The position numbers and the translations under genes were made by a program. Below are positions 51,077 to 60,792 of a DNA stretch of 64,000 bases, piece after piece (positions within the stretch are counted from its first letter, which is position 1; each line of letters begins with the position of its first letter). The notes below the pieces were generated by a model. It searched no databases. It saw nothing but the letters and a program-made list of their open reading frames with translations, and had not been told where the DNA came from. Origin of the DNA: Oligoflexia bacterium (lineage in GTDB: Bacteria > Bdellovibrionota_C > UBA2361 > JBGSMV01); contig JAIBBU010000009.1 in assembly GCA_019694515.1 (NCBI GenBank), forward strand, positions 38,588-102,587. The letters are read 5' to 3'.

Positions 51077-52144
51077 ATGCTCTCCAGGCGTGCGCTCTCG
51101 GTCCTCGCGGCAGTTTCGACCCTCTCTGCTTGCGCCATTCTCCCTCAAGATCCTCACTATCAGGGGCCGCCTCCCAGGCCGGCGGAATTGGATCAATATT
51201 ATTCACGCGGTGACTCATACACGAACTTCACGCGCGAACCGCTGATCGACAAAATCCTGTTCAAAGCGGATCGCATCCGGATCGAATCCCCAGCCGGCTT
51301 AATCACCGTCGATTACTATCACACCGATCAAAAGAACGACGATCTGGTGCTGGTCTTTCCGCTGCTTGGCGGTAAAAACGTAATCGTCGATTACTTTGCG
51401 GAATATTTCGTACAGCACGGCTTCGATGCCGCCATCGTCCACCGCAACAACGACTTCAAAGATCCGGCGATGTTTGCCCAGATTGAAAAGCTGCTGCGTG
51501 ACGGCGTTGTGCGGGATCGCATTGCGATGGATTTTTTCGAAAAAGAGTACGGCAAAAAAGATTTCGGTTCGTTCGGGATTAGCCGCGGGGCGATAAACGT
51601 CGCGATCACGGCGGGAGTGGATCCGCGCCTCAAGTACAACGTGATGGCGCTCGGAGGCACGGACCTAGTGGATATATTCAAAAAATCCAACCAGCCCCGG
51701 ATTAAGTTCTATCGCAATACGGTGATGGAACAGCAGCACATTACCAAAGAGCAGTTCTACGAATTTCTGAAGACTAACTTGAGGACCGACCCGGAGAAGG
51801 TCGCGCAATACATGGATGGTAGAAACTCGCTGCTACTACTTTCAGTCTTCGATCGAACAGTGCCGTTTCGCTACGGCATGAAGCTGCGAAAACAGCTGGG
51901 AGAACCGCGCACCGTGTTGATGCTGGCCGATCACTACACCAGCATTCTCTATACCCAATATGTAGCTTTAGCGCCCCCATTTAGGTCGATCGGCGTATTC
52001 CCCTTTGATTACATCGAGACTGAGGCCTTGGGCTTCTACCGTGAATCTTTTAATACCGGGGCCCGCACTTTCAAGCTGGCTCCGATTAGAATTCTCCAAC
52101 TGCCATTCGACCTGATGTTGCGGGTAGTAAACTGGATTTATTAG
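51077..52144 (+). CDS. Alpha/beta-hydrolase-like lipoprotein
   Basis: 355 residues. Signal peptide MLSRRALSVLAAVSTLSAC with lipobox LSAC (C19). The hydrolase core has a nucleophile elbow GISRG (FGSFGISRGAINVAI, ~170), an Asp candidate in LSVFDRTVPFRYG and a His candidate in MLADHYTSIL near the C-terminal third, giving a plausible Ser-Asp-His triad in the right order. A closer match to any esterase, lipase or amidase family is not evident. Probably faces the periplasm at the outer membrane. ATG 51077 lies ~105 bases after the palindrome pair. Confidence 0.8.
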   Translation: MLSRRALSVLAAVSTLSACAILPQDPHYQGPPPRPAELDQYYSRGDSYTNFTREPLIDKILFKADRIRIESPAGLITVDYYHTDQKNDDLVLVFPLLGGKNVIVDYFAEYFVQHGFDAAIVHRNNDFKDPAMFAQIEKLLRDGVVRDRIAMDFFEKEYGKKDFGSFGISRGAINVAITAGVDPRLKYNVMALGGTDLVDIFKKSNQPRIKFYRNTVMEQQHITKEQFYEFLKTNLRTDPEKVAQYMDGRNSLLLLSVFDRTVPFRYGMKLRKQLGEPRTVLMLADHYTSILYTQYVALAPPFRSIGVFPFDYIETEALGFYRESFNTGARTFKLAPIRILQLPFDLMLRVVNWIY

Positions 52145-52171
52145 CCGCACTTCGCTGCCTTTAAAAACAGG

Positions 52172-52194
52172 GGCCGATCAGCTAACCTATCGGC
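52172..52194 (+). terminator. Hairpin between hydrolase and arginase genes, weak terminator
   Basis: GCCGAT (52172-52177) pairs with ATCGGC (52189-52194) across a ten-base loop. Only a short TTCAAT follows before the arginase ATG, so termination would be inefficient at best; an RNA-level control of the arginase start is equally possible. Confidence 0.3.
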
Positions 52195-52200
52195 TTCAAT

Positions 52201-53112
52201 ATGCCTAAACGCAACTATCATCTAATCGGCGCGGCTTTTGGCCTGGGTTCAGCGGAACACAATAGCAGACTCGGGCCGGACAACCTCTGGCAGGGCGGCT
52301 TAATCGAGAAGCTGCAACAAAGCGGAGCGAACGTTGTCGATCGCGGCATCCTGCGCGAGAGTCCGATCAAGACGCTTCAACTTGACCCCAAACTCCGATA
52401 CGTTGATGAGGTGGTCGAATTCTCCGGTCGGCTGATGGAAAGTGTCGCGGAGAGTTATAAGTTGTCAGCTCTTCCCGTGGTAGTGGGAGGCGACCATTCG
52501 GTATCCATTTCGACAGTTTCCGCAAACGCGCTGTACTTGCATCAGCAGGGGCGTACCCCCGGACTAATCTGGGTTGATGCGCACGCTGATATCAATACTC
52601 CTCAATCTACCCCTAGCGGCAATATCCACGGAATGCCGGTGGCGATTCTCCTAGGGCACGGAGATCCTGCTCTGACGGGGCTGGGAGGCTATACGCCTAA
52701 GCTAAAGCCGGAGCATATCGTCTATATCGGGCTTCGAGATGTGGACCCTGGCGAACGTGAGATGATCAAACAGCTCGGCATAAAAGCCTACAGCATGCAT
52801 GATGTCGATCTGCGCGGTATTGGCCAGATTTGCAAAGAAGCTTTGACCTACATTGAGCAGCGCTGCGATGGCTTCGTACTCTCATTTGACCTTGACGTAT
52901 GCGAGCCGGACGTGGCGCCGGGTGTAGGCACCCCGGTTCGTGGAGGCTTGACTGTCAGAGAGTCACATCTGATCATGGAGCTGGCTCACGACTCGCCCAA
53001 ACTAATGTCAATCGAGCTCGTCGAGCTTAACCCAGCGCTAGATCGGCAGGATACCACTCGCCAATTCGCGACCTGGCTTCTGCAGTCGGCGTTGGGCAAG
53101 AAAATTCTCTGA
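52201..53112 (+). CDS. rocF: Arginase
   Basis: Hydrolyses arginine to ornithine and urea with a binuclear Mn centre. Metal ligands: H99 (GGDHS), D126, H128 and D130 (DAHAD), D230 and D232 (SFDLDV). The substrate-contact region NIHGMPVA and GVGTPVRGGLTVRE are also present, which separates arginase from agmatinase and formiminoglutamase. 303 residues, normal length. Its stop lies in a GAGGT ribosome-binding site for kup downstream. Confidence 0.92.
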   Translation: MPKRNYHLIGAAFGLGSAEHNSRLGPDNLWQGGLIEKLQQSGANVVDRGILRESPIKTLQLDPKLRYVDEVVEFSGRLMESVAESYKLSALPVVVGGDHSVSISTVSANALYLHQQGRTPGLIWVDAHADINTPQSTPSGNIHGMPVAILLGHGDPALTGLGGYTPKLKPEHIVYIGLRDVDPGEREMIKQLGIKAYSMHDVDLRGIGQICKEALTYIEQRCDGFVLSFDLDVCEPDVAPGVGTPVRGGLTVRESHLIMELAHDSPKLMSIELVELNPALDRQDTTRQFATWLLQSALGKKIL

Positions 53113-53119
53113 GGTCAAA

Positions 53120-55081
53120 TTGCGCTCCCGAAATGATACACAAGCGGTGACAGCCGCCGGTTTACTTGTCGCGCTTGGGATTATTTACGGTGATATCGGA
53201 ACCTCGCCGCTATACGTATTCTCTGCAATTGCCGGAAACTCATATCTCAGCCCGGCCTTAGTTTACGGGGGTCTGTCGGCGATCTTTTGGACTCTGACGC
53301 TGCAGACCACCTTCAAGTATGTCGTTCTTATTCTGGAAGCTGACAATAAGGGGGAAGGCGGGATCTTCTCCCTATATGCGTTAGTGCGGCGCCGCGCGCG
53401 CTGGCTCTTACTTCCGGCAATTATCGGAGGCAGCGCCCTGCTCGCCGACGGGATTATCACCCCGCCGATCTCCGTTTCCTCCGCCATTGAGGGTCTAAGA
53501 ATCATCAACCCCGATATTCCAACGGTGGGGATCGTGATCTTGATTCTAGCCGGACTATTCTCCTTTCAGCAGTTCGGAACCAGTCTTGTGGGCAAGGCCT
53601 TCGGCCCGATCATGTTGGTCTGGTTTGCGATGTTGGGGGCGCTGGGGCTGAATCAGCTAATCCAGCACCCCTTTGTCCTGCAGGCCATTAATCCGATTTA
53701 TGCCTTAGAGCTGCTCTTCAAGTATCCCGGAGGGTTTTGGCTGCTCGGAGCTGTGTTTCTGTGCACCACCGGCGCCGAGGCGATGTACTCCGATTTAGGG
53801 CACTGCGGACGTTCCAACATTCGAATGAGCTGGCTCTTGGTGAAAACCTGCTTGTTATTGAATTACTTTGGGCAGGGCGCCTGGCTCATCAGCATGGACG
53901 GCCAGCAGCTGCTCTCGCAGAATCCTTTTTACGCCATCGTGCCGCGTTGGTTTCTATGGCCTTCGATCGGCATTGCGACCGCAGCAGCAGTAATCGCCAG
54001 CCAGGCTTTAATCAGCGGATCGTTCACCCTCGTGACCGAGGCGATGCGGCTTTACCTCTTCCCCAAATCGAAGGTGGTGTATCCCACTGAGCTCAAGGGG
54101 CAGATCTATGTGCCCGCCATGAATCTGCTGCTCTTCTTAGGCTGCACTGGAATCGTGCTGTACTTTCAACATTCTTCCAATATGGAAGCGGCTTACGGGC
54201 TTGCGATCACAGTCACGATGATGATGACGACAGTGCTGTACGCCGCATACATGGAAACCCGACGCAGACCGCGCATCGCGATTCTCGCTTTCTTGATGGT
54301 GTACTTGCCGCTTGAATCCGGCTTCTTGATTGCAAACCTCAGCAAATTCGCTCATGGCGGATATGTCACCGTGCTCGTAGGCGGGGCCATCTTTGGAGTC
54401 ATGTGGGTTTGGCAACAAGCATCGGTATTAAAGCGCCGCTATACCGAGTTTGTGAGCTTTAAGGAGCATCTAACGGCGCTGCGCGATCTTTCGCGCGACG
54501 AATCAGTACCTAAATATTCCACGCACCTCGCGTACATGACCGGCGCCCCAGTGTCCGGGATGATCGAGAGCAAGATTATCTATTCAATCTTCAGAAAAAA
54601 GCCCAAACGCGCCGATGTTTACTGGTTCATCCATGTGGATGTGCTTGATGAGCCATATACCACAGAGTATCAAGTTGAACCGCTGATCCCAGGGATCGCT
54701 TACAGAATCGATTTCATGCTGGGATTTCGGGTGGAGCCCCGCATAAACCTGCTCTTCCGGCGTGCGATCGAAGAGCTCGCCAGCAGTAATGAAATCGACA
54801 TTATGAGCCGCTACGAATCGCTGCGAAAACACGGCGTACCGGGGGACTTCCGCTTCGTCGTGCTGGAAAAGGCCCTCTCTTACGAAAATGCCCTCCCGAC
54901 CTACGAACAGCTGGTGATGCGCGGGTATGAGCTTTTAAAGCTAATTAGCTTGTCCGAAGCGCGCAGTTTCGGTTTAGATCTAAGCTCGGTTACTATAGAA
55001 CGGGTGCCGCTGGTTATTGCGCCCCTCAAGAACTTCGATTTAAAGCGGGTCTTCCCGGACGACAAACAGCGCCATGCATGA
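53120..55081 (+). CDS. kup: Kup-family K+ uptake transporter
   Basis: Low-affinity proton-coupled potassium transporter, 653 residues, ~12 membrane segments in the first ~430 residues and a cytoplasmic C-terminal tail. The signature ALGIIYGDIGTSPLYVF is near the N-terminus, with EADNKGEGGIFSLYAL and ALLADGIITPPISVSSAIEG following. It starts with TTG 53120, chosen because GAGGT lies five bases upstream, in the arginase stop region. Its last eight bases overlap the start of terC (ATGCATGA), so arginase, kup and terC look translationally coupled. Confidence 0.93.
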   Translation: MRSRNDTQAVTAAGLLVALGIIYGDIGTSPLYVFSAIAGNSYLSPALVYGGLSAIFWTLTLQTTFKYVVLILEADNKGEGGIFSLYALVRRRARWLLLPAIIGGSALLADGIITPPISVSSAIEGLRIINPDIPTVGIVILILAGLFSFQQFGTSLVGKAFGPIMLVWFAMLGALGLNQLIQHPFVLQAINPIYALELLFKYPGGFWLLGAVFLCTTGAEAMYSDLGHCGRSNIRMSWLLVKTCLLLNYFGQGAWLISMDGQQLLSQNPFYAIVPRWFLWPSIGIATAAAVIASQALISGSFTLVTEAMRLYLFPKSKVVYPTELKGQIYVPAMNLLLFLGCTGIVLYFQHSSNMEAAYGLAITVTMMMTTVLYAAYMETRRRPRIAILAFLMVYLPLESGFLIANLSKFAHGGYVTVLVGGAIFGVMWVWQQASVLKRRYTEFVSFKEHLTALRDLSRDESVPKYSTHLAYMTGAPVSGMIESKIIYSIFRKKPKRADVYWFIHVDVLDEPYTTEYQVEPLIPGIAYRIDFMLGFRVEPRINLLFRRAIEELASSNEIDIMSRYESLRKHGVPGDFRFVVLEKALSYENALPTYEQLVMRGYELLKLISLSEARSFGLDLSSVTIERVPLVIAPLKNFDLKRVFPDDKQRHA

Positions 55082-56078
55082 GATAGTCTTCCCATTTTCC
55101 GAATACTGGTGGTTCTTCGCCGCCTTCACTGCCCTGGTGCTGGTATTAATTTCGATTGATCTCGGGGTATTCCATCGCCGAGCGCACGAAGTCTCATTTA
55201 GAGAAGCTTCGCTGTGGTGTGCAATTTGGGTAGCACTCGCCCTGCTCTTTAATTTCGGACTGTATGAGTTCGCACTTTGGCGTTTTTCCAGCGATCCAGC
55301 CTTTGCCGGGTTGGATGCCACAGCCAACGCCCGACAATTGGCATTGGAATTTCTGACAGGCTATTTAGTCGAGCAGTCTCTCTCAGTAGACAACATCTTT
55401 ATCTTCATCGTGGTATTCGAATATTTTCGAATACCACGCCGCTATCAGCATCGAGTGCTCTTTTTCGGTATCCTTGGAGCGCTGATCTTTCGCGCCATAT
55501 TTATCGCCCTCGGTGCTGTGCTAATGAAGTTCTACATCGTCAACTTCATCTTTGGCGCGCTCCTAATTCTGACTGGAATAAAAATGCTCTATTCCCAACA
55601 GGGGCAGATCGAACCGGAGAAGAACCCAGTAATAAAGATGCTGCGCCGCTTTTTCCCGGTAACTCCAGAGTTGCATGGACAAAGCTTCGTGCTGCGAGAG
55701 AACGGGCGGCTGACTATTACTCCTCTCTTAATCGCACTGATCTTCATGGAGATCACGGATATAGTTTTTGCGCTTGATTCGGTTCCGGCAATCTTCGCTA
55801 TTACACGCGAACCACTGATCGTATTTACCTCCAATATTTTTGCCATCCTGGGTTTGCGCTCGCTGTACTTTATGCTTGAAGGGGCGATGCAAAAATTTCA
55901 CGCCCTGCGTTACGGACTCTCCGCAATTCTGGTTTTTGTCGGATTGAAGATGATCTGGCTGGACGAGCATTTTGGCGGCAAATTTCCGATTCACTGGTCC
56001 TTGGCGATTATCGGGGGCTGCTTGGCAGCCAGCGTGGTTGGCTCGCTGTTGATAGCTCCCCCAAAAAGACGCAGCTGA
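55074..56078 (+). CDS. TerC/Alx-family membrane protein (probable Mn2+ exporter)
   Basis: 334 residues, ~9 membrane segments. The TerC core is complete: LEFLTGYLVEQSLSVDNIFIF, YQHRVLFFGILGALIFRAIF, LLIALIFMEITDIVFALDSV, ITREPLIVFTSNIFAILGLR. The acidic residues of VEQSLSVDN and TDIVFALDSVPA are the predicted metal sites. Alx/MntP-like members export manganese during metallation of exoenzymes; the original tellurite-resistance name is misleading. Starts inside kup. Followed by a 167-base gap with an AT-rich, operator-like ACAAAA...TTTTGT pair near 56161-56177. Confidence 0.9.
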   Translation: MHEIVFPFSEYWWFFAAFTALVLVLISIDLGVFHRRAHEVSFREASLWCAIWVALALLFNFGLYEFALWRFSSDPAFAGLDATANARQLALEFLTGYLVEQSLSVDNIFIFIVVFEYFRIPRRYQHRVLFFGILGALIFRAIFIALGAVLMKFYIVNFIFGALLILTGIKMLYSQQGQIEPEKNPVIKMLRRFFPVTPELHGQSFVLRENGRLTITPLLIALIFMEITDIVFALDSVPAIFAITREPLIVFTSNIFAILGLRSLYFMLEGAMQKFHALRYGLSAILVFVGLKMIWLDEHFGGKFPIHWSLAIIGGCLAASVVGSLLIAPPKRRS

Positions 56079-56245
56079 ATGCCGCGCGCTCGGCGAAGCC
56101 GCTAGTAGAAGCTGCTAAGTTCTCGTAGCTACCCACCAGCAAAGTTCGTAAGTCCTTGTAACAAAAACACATTTTGTCTGTTTCGGACTAAAAAAGCGCG
56201 CTTCAATCTTAGGCCTACAGCCCTGCAGGTCGACTCACCTGGTGC

Positions 56246-57985
56246 ATGCGGAAACAGCCTCACCTCACAAAACTTGCCGGACTCGCGATCACTCTCCTGT
56301 TATCCAGCGCTGCCGCGGCAGACTCGCTCTCCTGTTCGTCCTCGCAGGTGCTGCTTTACAAAGCGGGTGCTCAGTTTCAGCCACTGGCAGCACAAAGTGT
56401 TTCACAACTTTCCGAGCTTGAGCTTAAGCCGCTTGGTTCCTCCGCCGTACTAGCAAAAATCCCTGGCGTCGCAGCCGCCTCTGCACAAGCCGGCGCGACA
56501 GCGGATATCTCCTATGATGCTGCAAAGAAGCTCTGCGCGCGCATCGGCAAGAAAGCCGCCGCTGCAGGCTATCAATGCGAACCCGACTGCCGCATCACCG
56601 TCAGCCGACTGCCCAACGATCCATACTATTCGAATAAAGACATTATCGGTCGGGGCTACCCAGGCGATCAAAAAACAGCCATTAAATCTGCGAATTCGGA
56701 AGCTGCTTGGGAAATCGAAACCGGAGACAATTGCGAGAGTCCGATCGTCGCCGTTATTGATACCGGAGTTAACTACAACCATCCCGATCTCGCTCGCAAC
56801 ATCTGGATCAATGAGGGCGAGATCGCCGGCAACAACATAGACGACGATCATGATGGCTACGTCGACGACGTCTATGGATTCGATTTTTACAGTTTCCACT
56901 CGAACCCCATGGACGACCAGGGACATGGGACACATGTAGCGGGCACCATCGGCGCAGTAGGTAACAATTCCACCGGAGTGACCGGCATGATCTGGAATAC
57001 GAAGATTATGGCGCTGAAGTTCCTGGGCAGCGACGGCTCCGGTTATGTTTCAGGTGCGGTTGAAGCAATCAACTTTGCAGTTAGCCACGGCGCGAAAGTA
57101 CTTAATAACTCGTGGGGCGGTGGCGGCTACAGCAGCGCCCTAGCTCAAGCCATTGCCACGGCGAGCGCTCAGGGAGTTTTGGTAGTAGCGGCTGCCGGAA
57201 ATGACGGCGCGAATAACGATGTGACTGAGAGTTATCCCGCCAATCTGCCAGGGGTACTATCAGTGGCCGCGGTGGACAAGAAAGGCAACTTGGCCAGCTT
57301 CTCCAACTACGGCGCGAGCTCGGTCCATATTGCAGCTCCTGGCGTCAGCATCCTGAGTACCTATTTTTCGGGTTACGCCTGGCTAAGCGGCACCTCTATG
57401 GCCACTCCGCATGTGAGCGGCGCTGCCGCACTAGCCTGGTGCAAAAATCCCGATCTATCTGCAGATGACTTAAAGGCCGCAATCCTGGAAAGCGGCAAGC
57501 AGGTCAAGAAATTCCAGGGAAAACTAATATCAGGGGCCATGCTGGATATGGGTGCCCTGCTGCAGAAAGTCTCAAACCAGAGCGGTGGACGGGAAGCCCA
57601 GCCTATCCCAGCGCCGCAAACGACCCTTACGGTGAGCGATAGTGGTTCGAACTCGGGAAATATCTCAATTAACACCCCTTTCAATATCGACATTACCAGC
57701 GGCGTCACCGGCACCCTACGTCTTAATATGAGCGTGGGTCGTTTTGATTGCCAGCAAAAATTCCTGATTCGAAATGTGGTCGCTGGGGAAAGCTACGGTT
57801 TAAGTGCAAAGCTGACGGCACCTGCCGCTGGGTTTGATGCCCTGACATTCTCGCTCTCTCAACAAAACGGTGAGAGCGATTTGGCTGCCGCTACCGCCCC
57901 TATCTCGGGCTCTAGCCGCTCAGGGAACCGCAAGAGCGCCCTCAAAGCCTGTCAAGCTCTAGCGCGCTCGATCCAAAGCCGCTGA
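56246..57985 (+). CDS. Secreted subtilisin-like serine protease (S8)
   Basis: 579 residues. Signal peptide ~1-26 (LAITLLLSSAAAADS), pro-region to ~150, then an S8 catalytic domain: D172 (AVIDTGVNYNHPDL), H227 (GHGTHVAGT), oxyanion N319 (AAAGND) and S384 (GTSMATPHVSGAAAL). The insertion NNIDDDHDGYVDDVYGFDF (196-214) is a typical calcium-binding loop of this subfamily. After ~445 a beta-rich C-terminal domain of unknown type follows. Exported, probably periplasmic or secreted; an active enzyme is expected since all catalytic residues are present. Confidence 0.93.
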   Translation: MRKQPHLTKLAGLAITLLLSSAAAADSLSCSSSQVLLYKAGAQFQPLAAQSVSQLSELELKPLGSSAVLAKIPGVAAASAQAGATADISYDAAKKLCARIGKKAAAAGYQCEPDCRITVSRLPNDPYYSNKDIIGRGYPGDQKTAIKSANSEAAWEIETGDNCESPIVAVIDTGVNYNHPDLARNIWINEGEIAGNNIDDDHDGYVDDVYGFDFYSFHSNPMDDQGHGTHVAGTIGAVGNNSTGVTGMIWNTKIMALKFLGSDGSGYVSGAVEAINFAVSHGAKVLNNSWGGGGYSSALAQAIATASAQGVLVVAAAGNDGANNDVTESYPANLPGVLSVAAVDKKGNLASFSNYGASSVHIAAPGVSILSTYFSGYAWLSGTSMATPHVSGAAALAWCKNPDLSADDLKAAILESGKQVKKFQGKLISGAMLDMGALLQKVSNQSGGREAQPIPAPQTTLTVSDSGSNSGNISINTPFNIDITSGVTGTLRLNMSVGRFDCQQKFLIRNVVAGESYGLSAKLTAPAAGFDALTFSLSQQNGESDLAAATAPISGSSRSGNRKSALKACQALARSIQSR

Positions 57986-58039
57986 CACTTCACTAGCCCC
58001 TCAGCATAACGCTAGAAAGCGCATCCCAATGGAGGATTT

Positions 58040-58561
58040 ATGTCTATAGGTCCAACCGCCGTCCCCGGCTCGCCCCTCGCAGTAACTTCCGAAACCAACC
58101 CAGGGATGCTTTCCGATGACGCCATAGAAGCGGAACTTCCGCGCACCCCCGAAAGCAACCTGGAGGCTGCTGTTGCCAGAGCCTTAAGCTCCGGACTGTT
58201 TGAAAAGGAAGACCAGCTTCAGTTTCCAGCCGGCGACCAGGCTGGCTTTCAGCATGTCTTTACCCGCGCTGAAACGGAGCATTTCGTCTCCCTCACCTAT
58301 GAGTTGCTTGCTCCGGGCGGTGAGCGCGTGGCCGCGATCGTACGCAACACTTACCCCGAAGGAGCAGGCATGTACATCGCACAAGAACCGGCAGGTCCAA
58401 TCTGCTCTGATTTCGAGATCGATCGCGAGCTGGCGCAGTCGGCAGCCAGCATCTGGGCGAATCCGGAGCAGGCGCTAAAGAGCGTACCCCCCGAATTCGC
58501 AGATCTTGCCAGCGTGGCACTCGAGCAGATCCGTACGGCTATGGGAACAGCGGCGCAGTAA
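58040..58561 (+). CDS. Uncharacterised protein, 173 aa
   Basis: Not recognised. The first ~45 residues are Pro/Ser/Thr-rich and acidic; the rest has strand-like segments (HFVSLTYELLAPGGERVAAIV, GMYIAQEPAGPI) and a helical end (PPEFADLASVALEQIRTAM), one small alpha/beta domain. Start is well supported: GGAGGA three bases before ATG 58040. Cytoplasmic by composition. It is convergent with the macro-domain gene and 54 bases after the protease on the same strand. Confidence 0.65.
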   Translation: MSIGPTAVPGSPLAVTSETNPGMLSDDAIEAELPRTPESNLEAAVARALSSGLFEKEDQLQFPAGDQAGFQHVFTRAETEHFVSLTYELLAPGGERVAAIVRNTYPEGAGMYIAQEPAGPICSDFEIDRELAQSAASIWANPEQALKSVPPEFADLASVALEQIRTAMGTAAQ

Positions 58562-58574
58562 AGCTAGCTCCGCC

Positions 58575-59081
58575 TCACCCCATTAGCTTGCAATAAAGAT
58601 CGAAGGACTCCTGCTCGAAGCAGCAAAGAACAATGCGCTGCAATCCGGAAGGCTGGTCCTCAACATAGCTCCGGATGGCGGCTAGCGCAGTCTCCGCAGC
58701 AAGTGCCTTTGGAAAACGATAGACCCCCGTACTAATACAAGGAAAGGCGATACTGCGGACTTCATGGGCGGTTGCAAGTGCCAGCGAATTTCGGTAGCAG
58801 CTGGTCAATAGCTCACATTCACCCCGCTTGCCACCATGCCAAACCGGACCCACGGCATGGATTATGAATTTAGCACCCAGCCGAAAAGCTGGGGTAATTC
58901 GCGCCTCCCCCGTCGGACAGCCTCCCAGGGTGCGGCAATATTCCAAGAGCTGTGGACCGGCCGCACGATGAATCGCGCCGTCCACGCCGCCTCCACCCAG
59001 CAACCCTGTATTGGCGGCATTGACCACCGCTTCTACGGTAAGGGTCGTGATATCACCAAGCAGCGGCTGAATTTCCGGCAT
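58575..59081 (-). CDS. Macro-domain ADP-ribose hydrolase (O-acetyl-ADP-ribose deacetylase type)
   Basis: 168 residues, all macro domain. The ADP-ribose site is NAANTGLLGGGGVDGAIH (Asn pair and catalytic Asp/Gly-rich loop), with GEARITPAFRLGAKFIIH and ISTGVYRFPK. It would remove ADP-ribosyl marks or deacetylate O-acetyl-ADP-ribose. Start is ATG 59081, one base after the phoU stop (TAGAATG); an upstream GTG at 59117 would run into phoU. It is therefore the third gene of a pstB-phoU-macro transcript, an unusual partner for phosphate control. Confidence 0.9.
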   Translation of the reverse strand: MPEIQPLLGDITTLTVEAVVNAANTGLLGGGGVDGAIHRAAGPQLLEYCRTLGGCPTGEARITPAFRLGAKFIIHAVGPVWHGGKRGECELLTSCYRNSLALATAHEVRSIAFPCISTGVYRFPKALAAETALAAIRSYVEDQPSGLQRIVLCCFEQESFDLYCKLMG

Positions 59082-59082
59082 T

Positions 59083-59745
59083 CTACAAAAGCGCGCGACC
59101 GTGGCGCACAATCTCACCCTGCGTCATATAAATCACATCTTCGGCGATGTTGGTGACATGATCGGCGATGCGTTCAAGATTCCGGGAGGTATTCAATACT
59201 AGAAGAAGGTTATCGGCATGAGTCGGATCGGCTTTGATCAGGTTCAGAAGCTTGCGATAGATAGCCTTATTCAATTGATCCACCTCCTTGTCAGCCGCGC
59301 ATACATTACGAGCTACTTGAGCATCCAAATTTACCATGCTCTGCAGACTACTGCTTAGCATCTGCCGGACCCTGCTGGTCATATCCTCAACCAGCGCCCA
59401 AACATCAGGCGAAACCCCCTGGGGCGACAGCTCGAGGGCGCGATATGCGATATTAACCGAGAGATCTCCGATCCGCTCCAGATCATTGTTGATCTTTAGA
59501 ATCGCAATGATGTATCTGAGGTCGATCGCGACTGGCTGATAAAGCGCTAAGACCTTCAGACACTCCTCCTCGACCTCAACCTCTAAGCGGTCGACTTCAT
59601 CGTCTGATTGCGCAACCGCCTTGGCGCTCTCAATTTCATGCTCGACTACAGCCTTTATCGCGCGGGTCACATTCTCCTCGACTAAGGAGCTGAGTGAGAG
59701 GATCTTGGCCTTGAGTCGATCGATCTCTCGGTCTAGATGTTTCAT
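59083..59745 (-). CDS. phoU: Phosphate signalling protein PhoU
   Basis: 220 residues, two repeats of a three-helix bundle. Metal-binding acidic pattern in each half (EHEIESAKAVAQSDDEVDRLE; AADKEVDQLNKAIY). It links the Pst transporter to the PhoR/PhoB system in known bacteria, as a negative regulator. Its ATG overlaps the pstB stop by one base (TGATG), and the macro-domain gene follows after one base, so all three are translationally coupled. No phoR/phoB in the window. Confidence 0.94.
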   Translation of the reverse strand: MKHLDREIDRLKAKILSLSSLVEENVTRAIKAVVEHEIESAKAVAQSDDEVDRLEVEVEEECLKVLALYQPVAIDLRYIIAILKINNDLERIGDLSVNIAYRALELSPQGVSPDVWALVEDMTSRVRQMLSSSLQSMVNLDAQVARNVCAADKEVDQLNKAIYRKLLNLIKADPTHADNLLLVLNTSRNLERIADHVTNIAEDVIYMTQGEIVRHGRALL

Positions 59746-60575
59746 CAGCCGAATCTCCCGGTAATATACTCTTCGGTTTGGCGCTCCATAGGTTTGGTGA
59801 AAAGCTCGGGAGTCTCGCCAAGCTCAACCAGACGCCCCTCGAAAAAGAAGGCAGTCACATCTGAAACCCGGGCAGCCTGCTGCATATTGTGGGTGACGAT
59901 TATAATGGTGTAGTTCGCCCGAAGCTGGTGAATCAGCTCTTCGATCTTGGCGGTCGACCTGGGATCGAGCGCCGATGCGGGCTCATCCATTAACAGAATC
60001 TGCGGACCAACGGCCAAGGCGCGTGCGATACAGAGCCGCTGCTGCTGACCCCCCGAAAGATCGGTGCCATTGGCAGTTAAGCGATCCTTCACTTCCGTCC
60101 ATAGATCGGCCTGACTCAGGCTGCGCTCTACGATCTCTGCGAGCTTGGAGCGATCGCGCACACCATGCAGCCGCGGTCCAAATGCCACATTATCAAAGAT
60201 CGATTTTGGAAAGGGGTTGGATTTTTGAAAAACCATGCCGACTTTCTTGCGCAATGCCACCACATCCAAAGTTGGGGCGTAGATATTCTCTCCATCAATC
60301 AGCACTTGACCGGAATGGCGAGCACCCTCAATCGTATCGTTCATACGATTAAGCGTTCTTAGGAAGGTGGATTTGCCGCAACCGGAGGGTCCAATCAGCG
60401 CTAGAACACGATTACGGTGTATTTCGATGCCAATGTCGTGGAGCACCTGGCGCGTCCCGTAAAAGAAATTGAGTCCCGAAACCGACACCGCAGTTTGGAG
60501 GGCATCGGCGGAGGTCGCCGCAGCATTCTCGCCTTGCTTAAAGCTGAATTCGAACTTAGGCATTGCACCAGCCAT
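59745..60575 (-). CDS. pstB: Phosphate ABC transporter ATP-binding protein PstB
   Basis: ABC ATPase of the Pst high-affinity phosphate importer. Walker [11 protein letters not shown]-loop in [17 protein letters not shown], signature [15 protein letters not shown], Walker [14 protein letters not shown], and H-loop in [15 protein letters not shown]. 276 residues ([14 protein letters not shown] at the fifth codon is equally possible). It is transcribed away from pstSCA, so the transporter genes are split across a divergent promoter region rather than in one operon. Confidence 0.95.
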   Translation of the reverse strand: MAGAMPKFEFSFKQGENAAATSADALQTAVSVSGLNFFYGTRQVLHDIGIEIHRNRVLALIGPSGCGKSTFLRTLNRMNDTIEGARHSGQVLIDGENIYAPTLDVVALRKKVGMVFQKSNPFPKSIFDNVAFGPRLHGVRDRSKLAEIVERSLSQADLWTEVKDRLTANGTDLSGGQQQRLCIARALAVGPQILLMDEPASALDPRSTAKIEELIHQLRANYTIIIVTHNMQQAARVSDVTAFFFEGRLVELGETPELFTKPMERQTEEYITGRFG

Positions 60576-60792
60576 ATACCGCTAGCTTTACCAACGTTAC
60601 CGGCTCAAGTCCAGCGCGACTCTGGTTGTAACCAAAGCAGCGGGGCGAGGCACTAACGGAAAACTCACAATCTTAAACCCAGTTTAGGTCGGGAATCCCC
60701 TATCTATTGTTGGAAGCTGCGGGGCGATCAGGTAAAACTTGGGTGGGAGTACTTTTCTGGTCAAATCACAACTATCTTTCTTAAGGGGAACC

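Noticed and set aside
60576..60792. Pho box between pstB and pstS
   Set aside because: Expected from function, but no pair of CTGTCAT-like 11-mers with correct spacing could be found.
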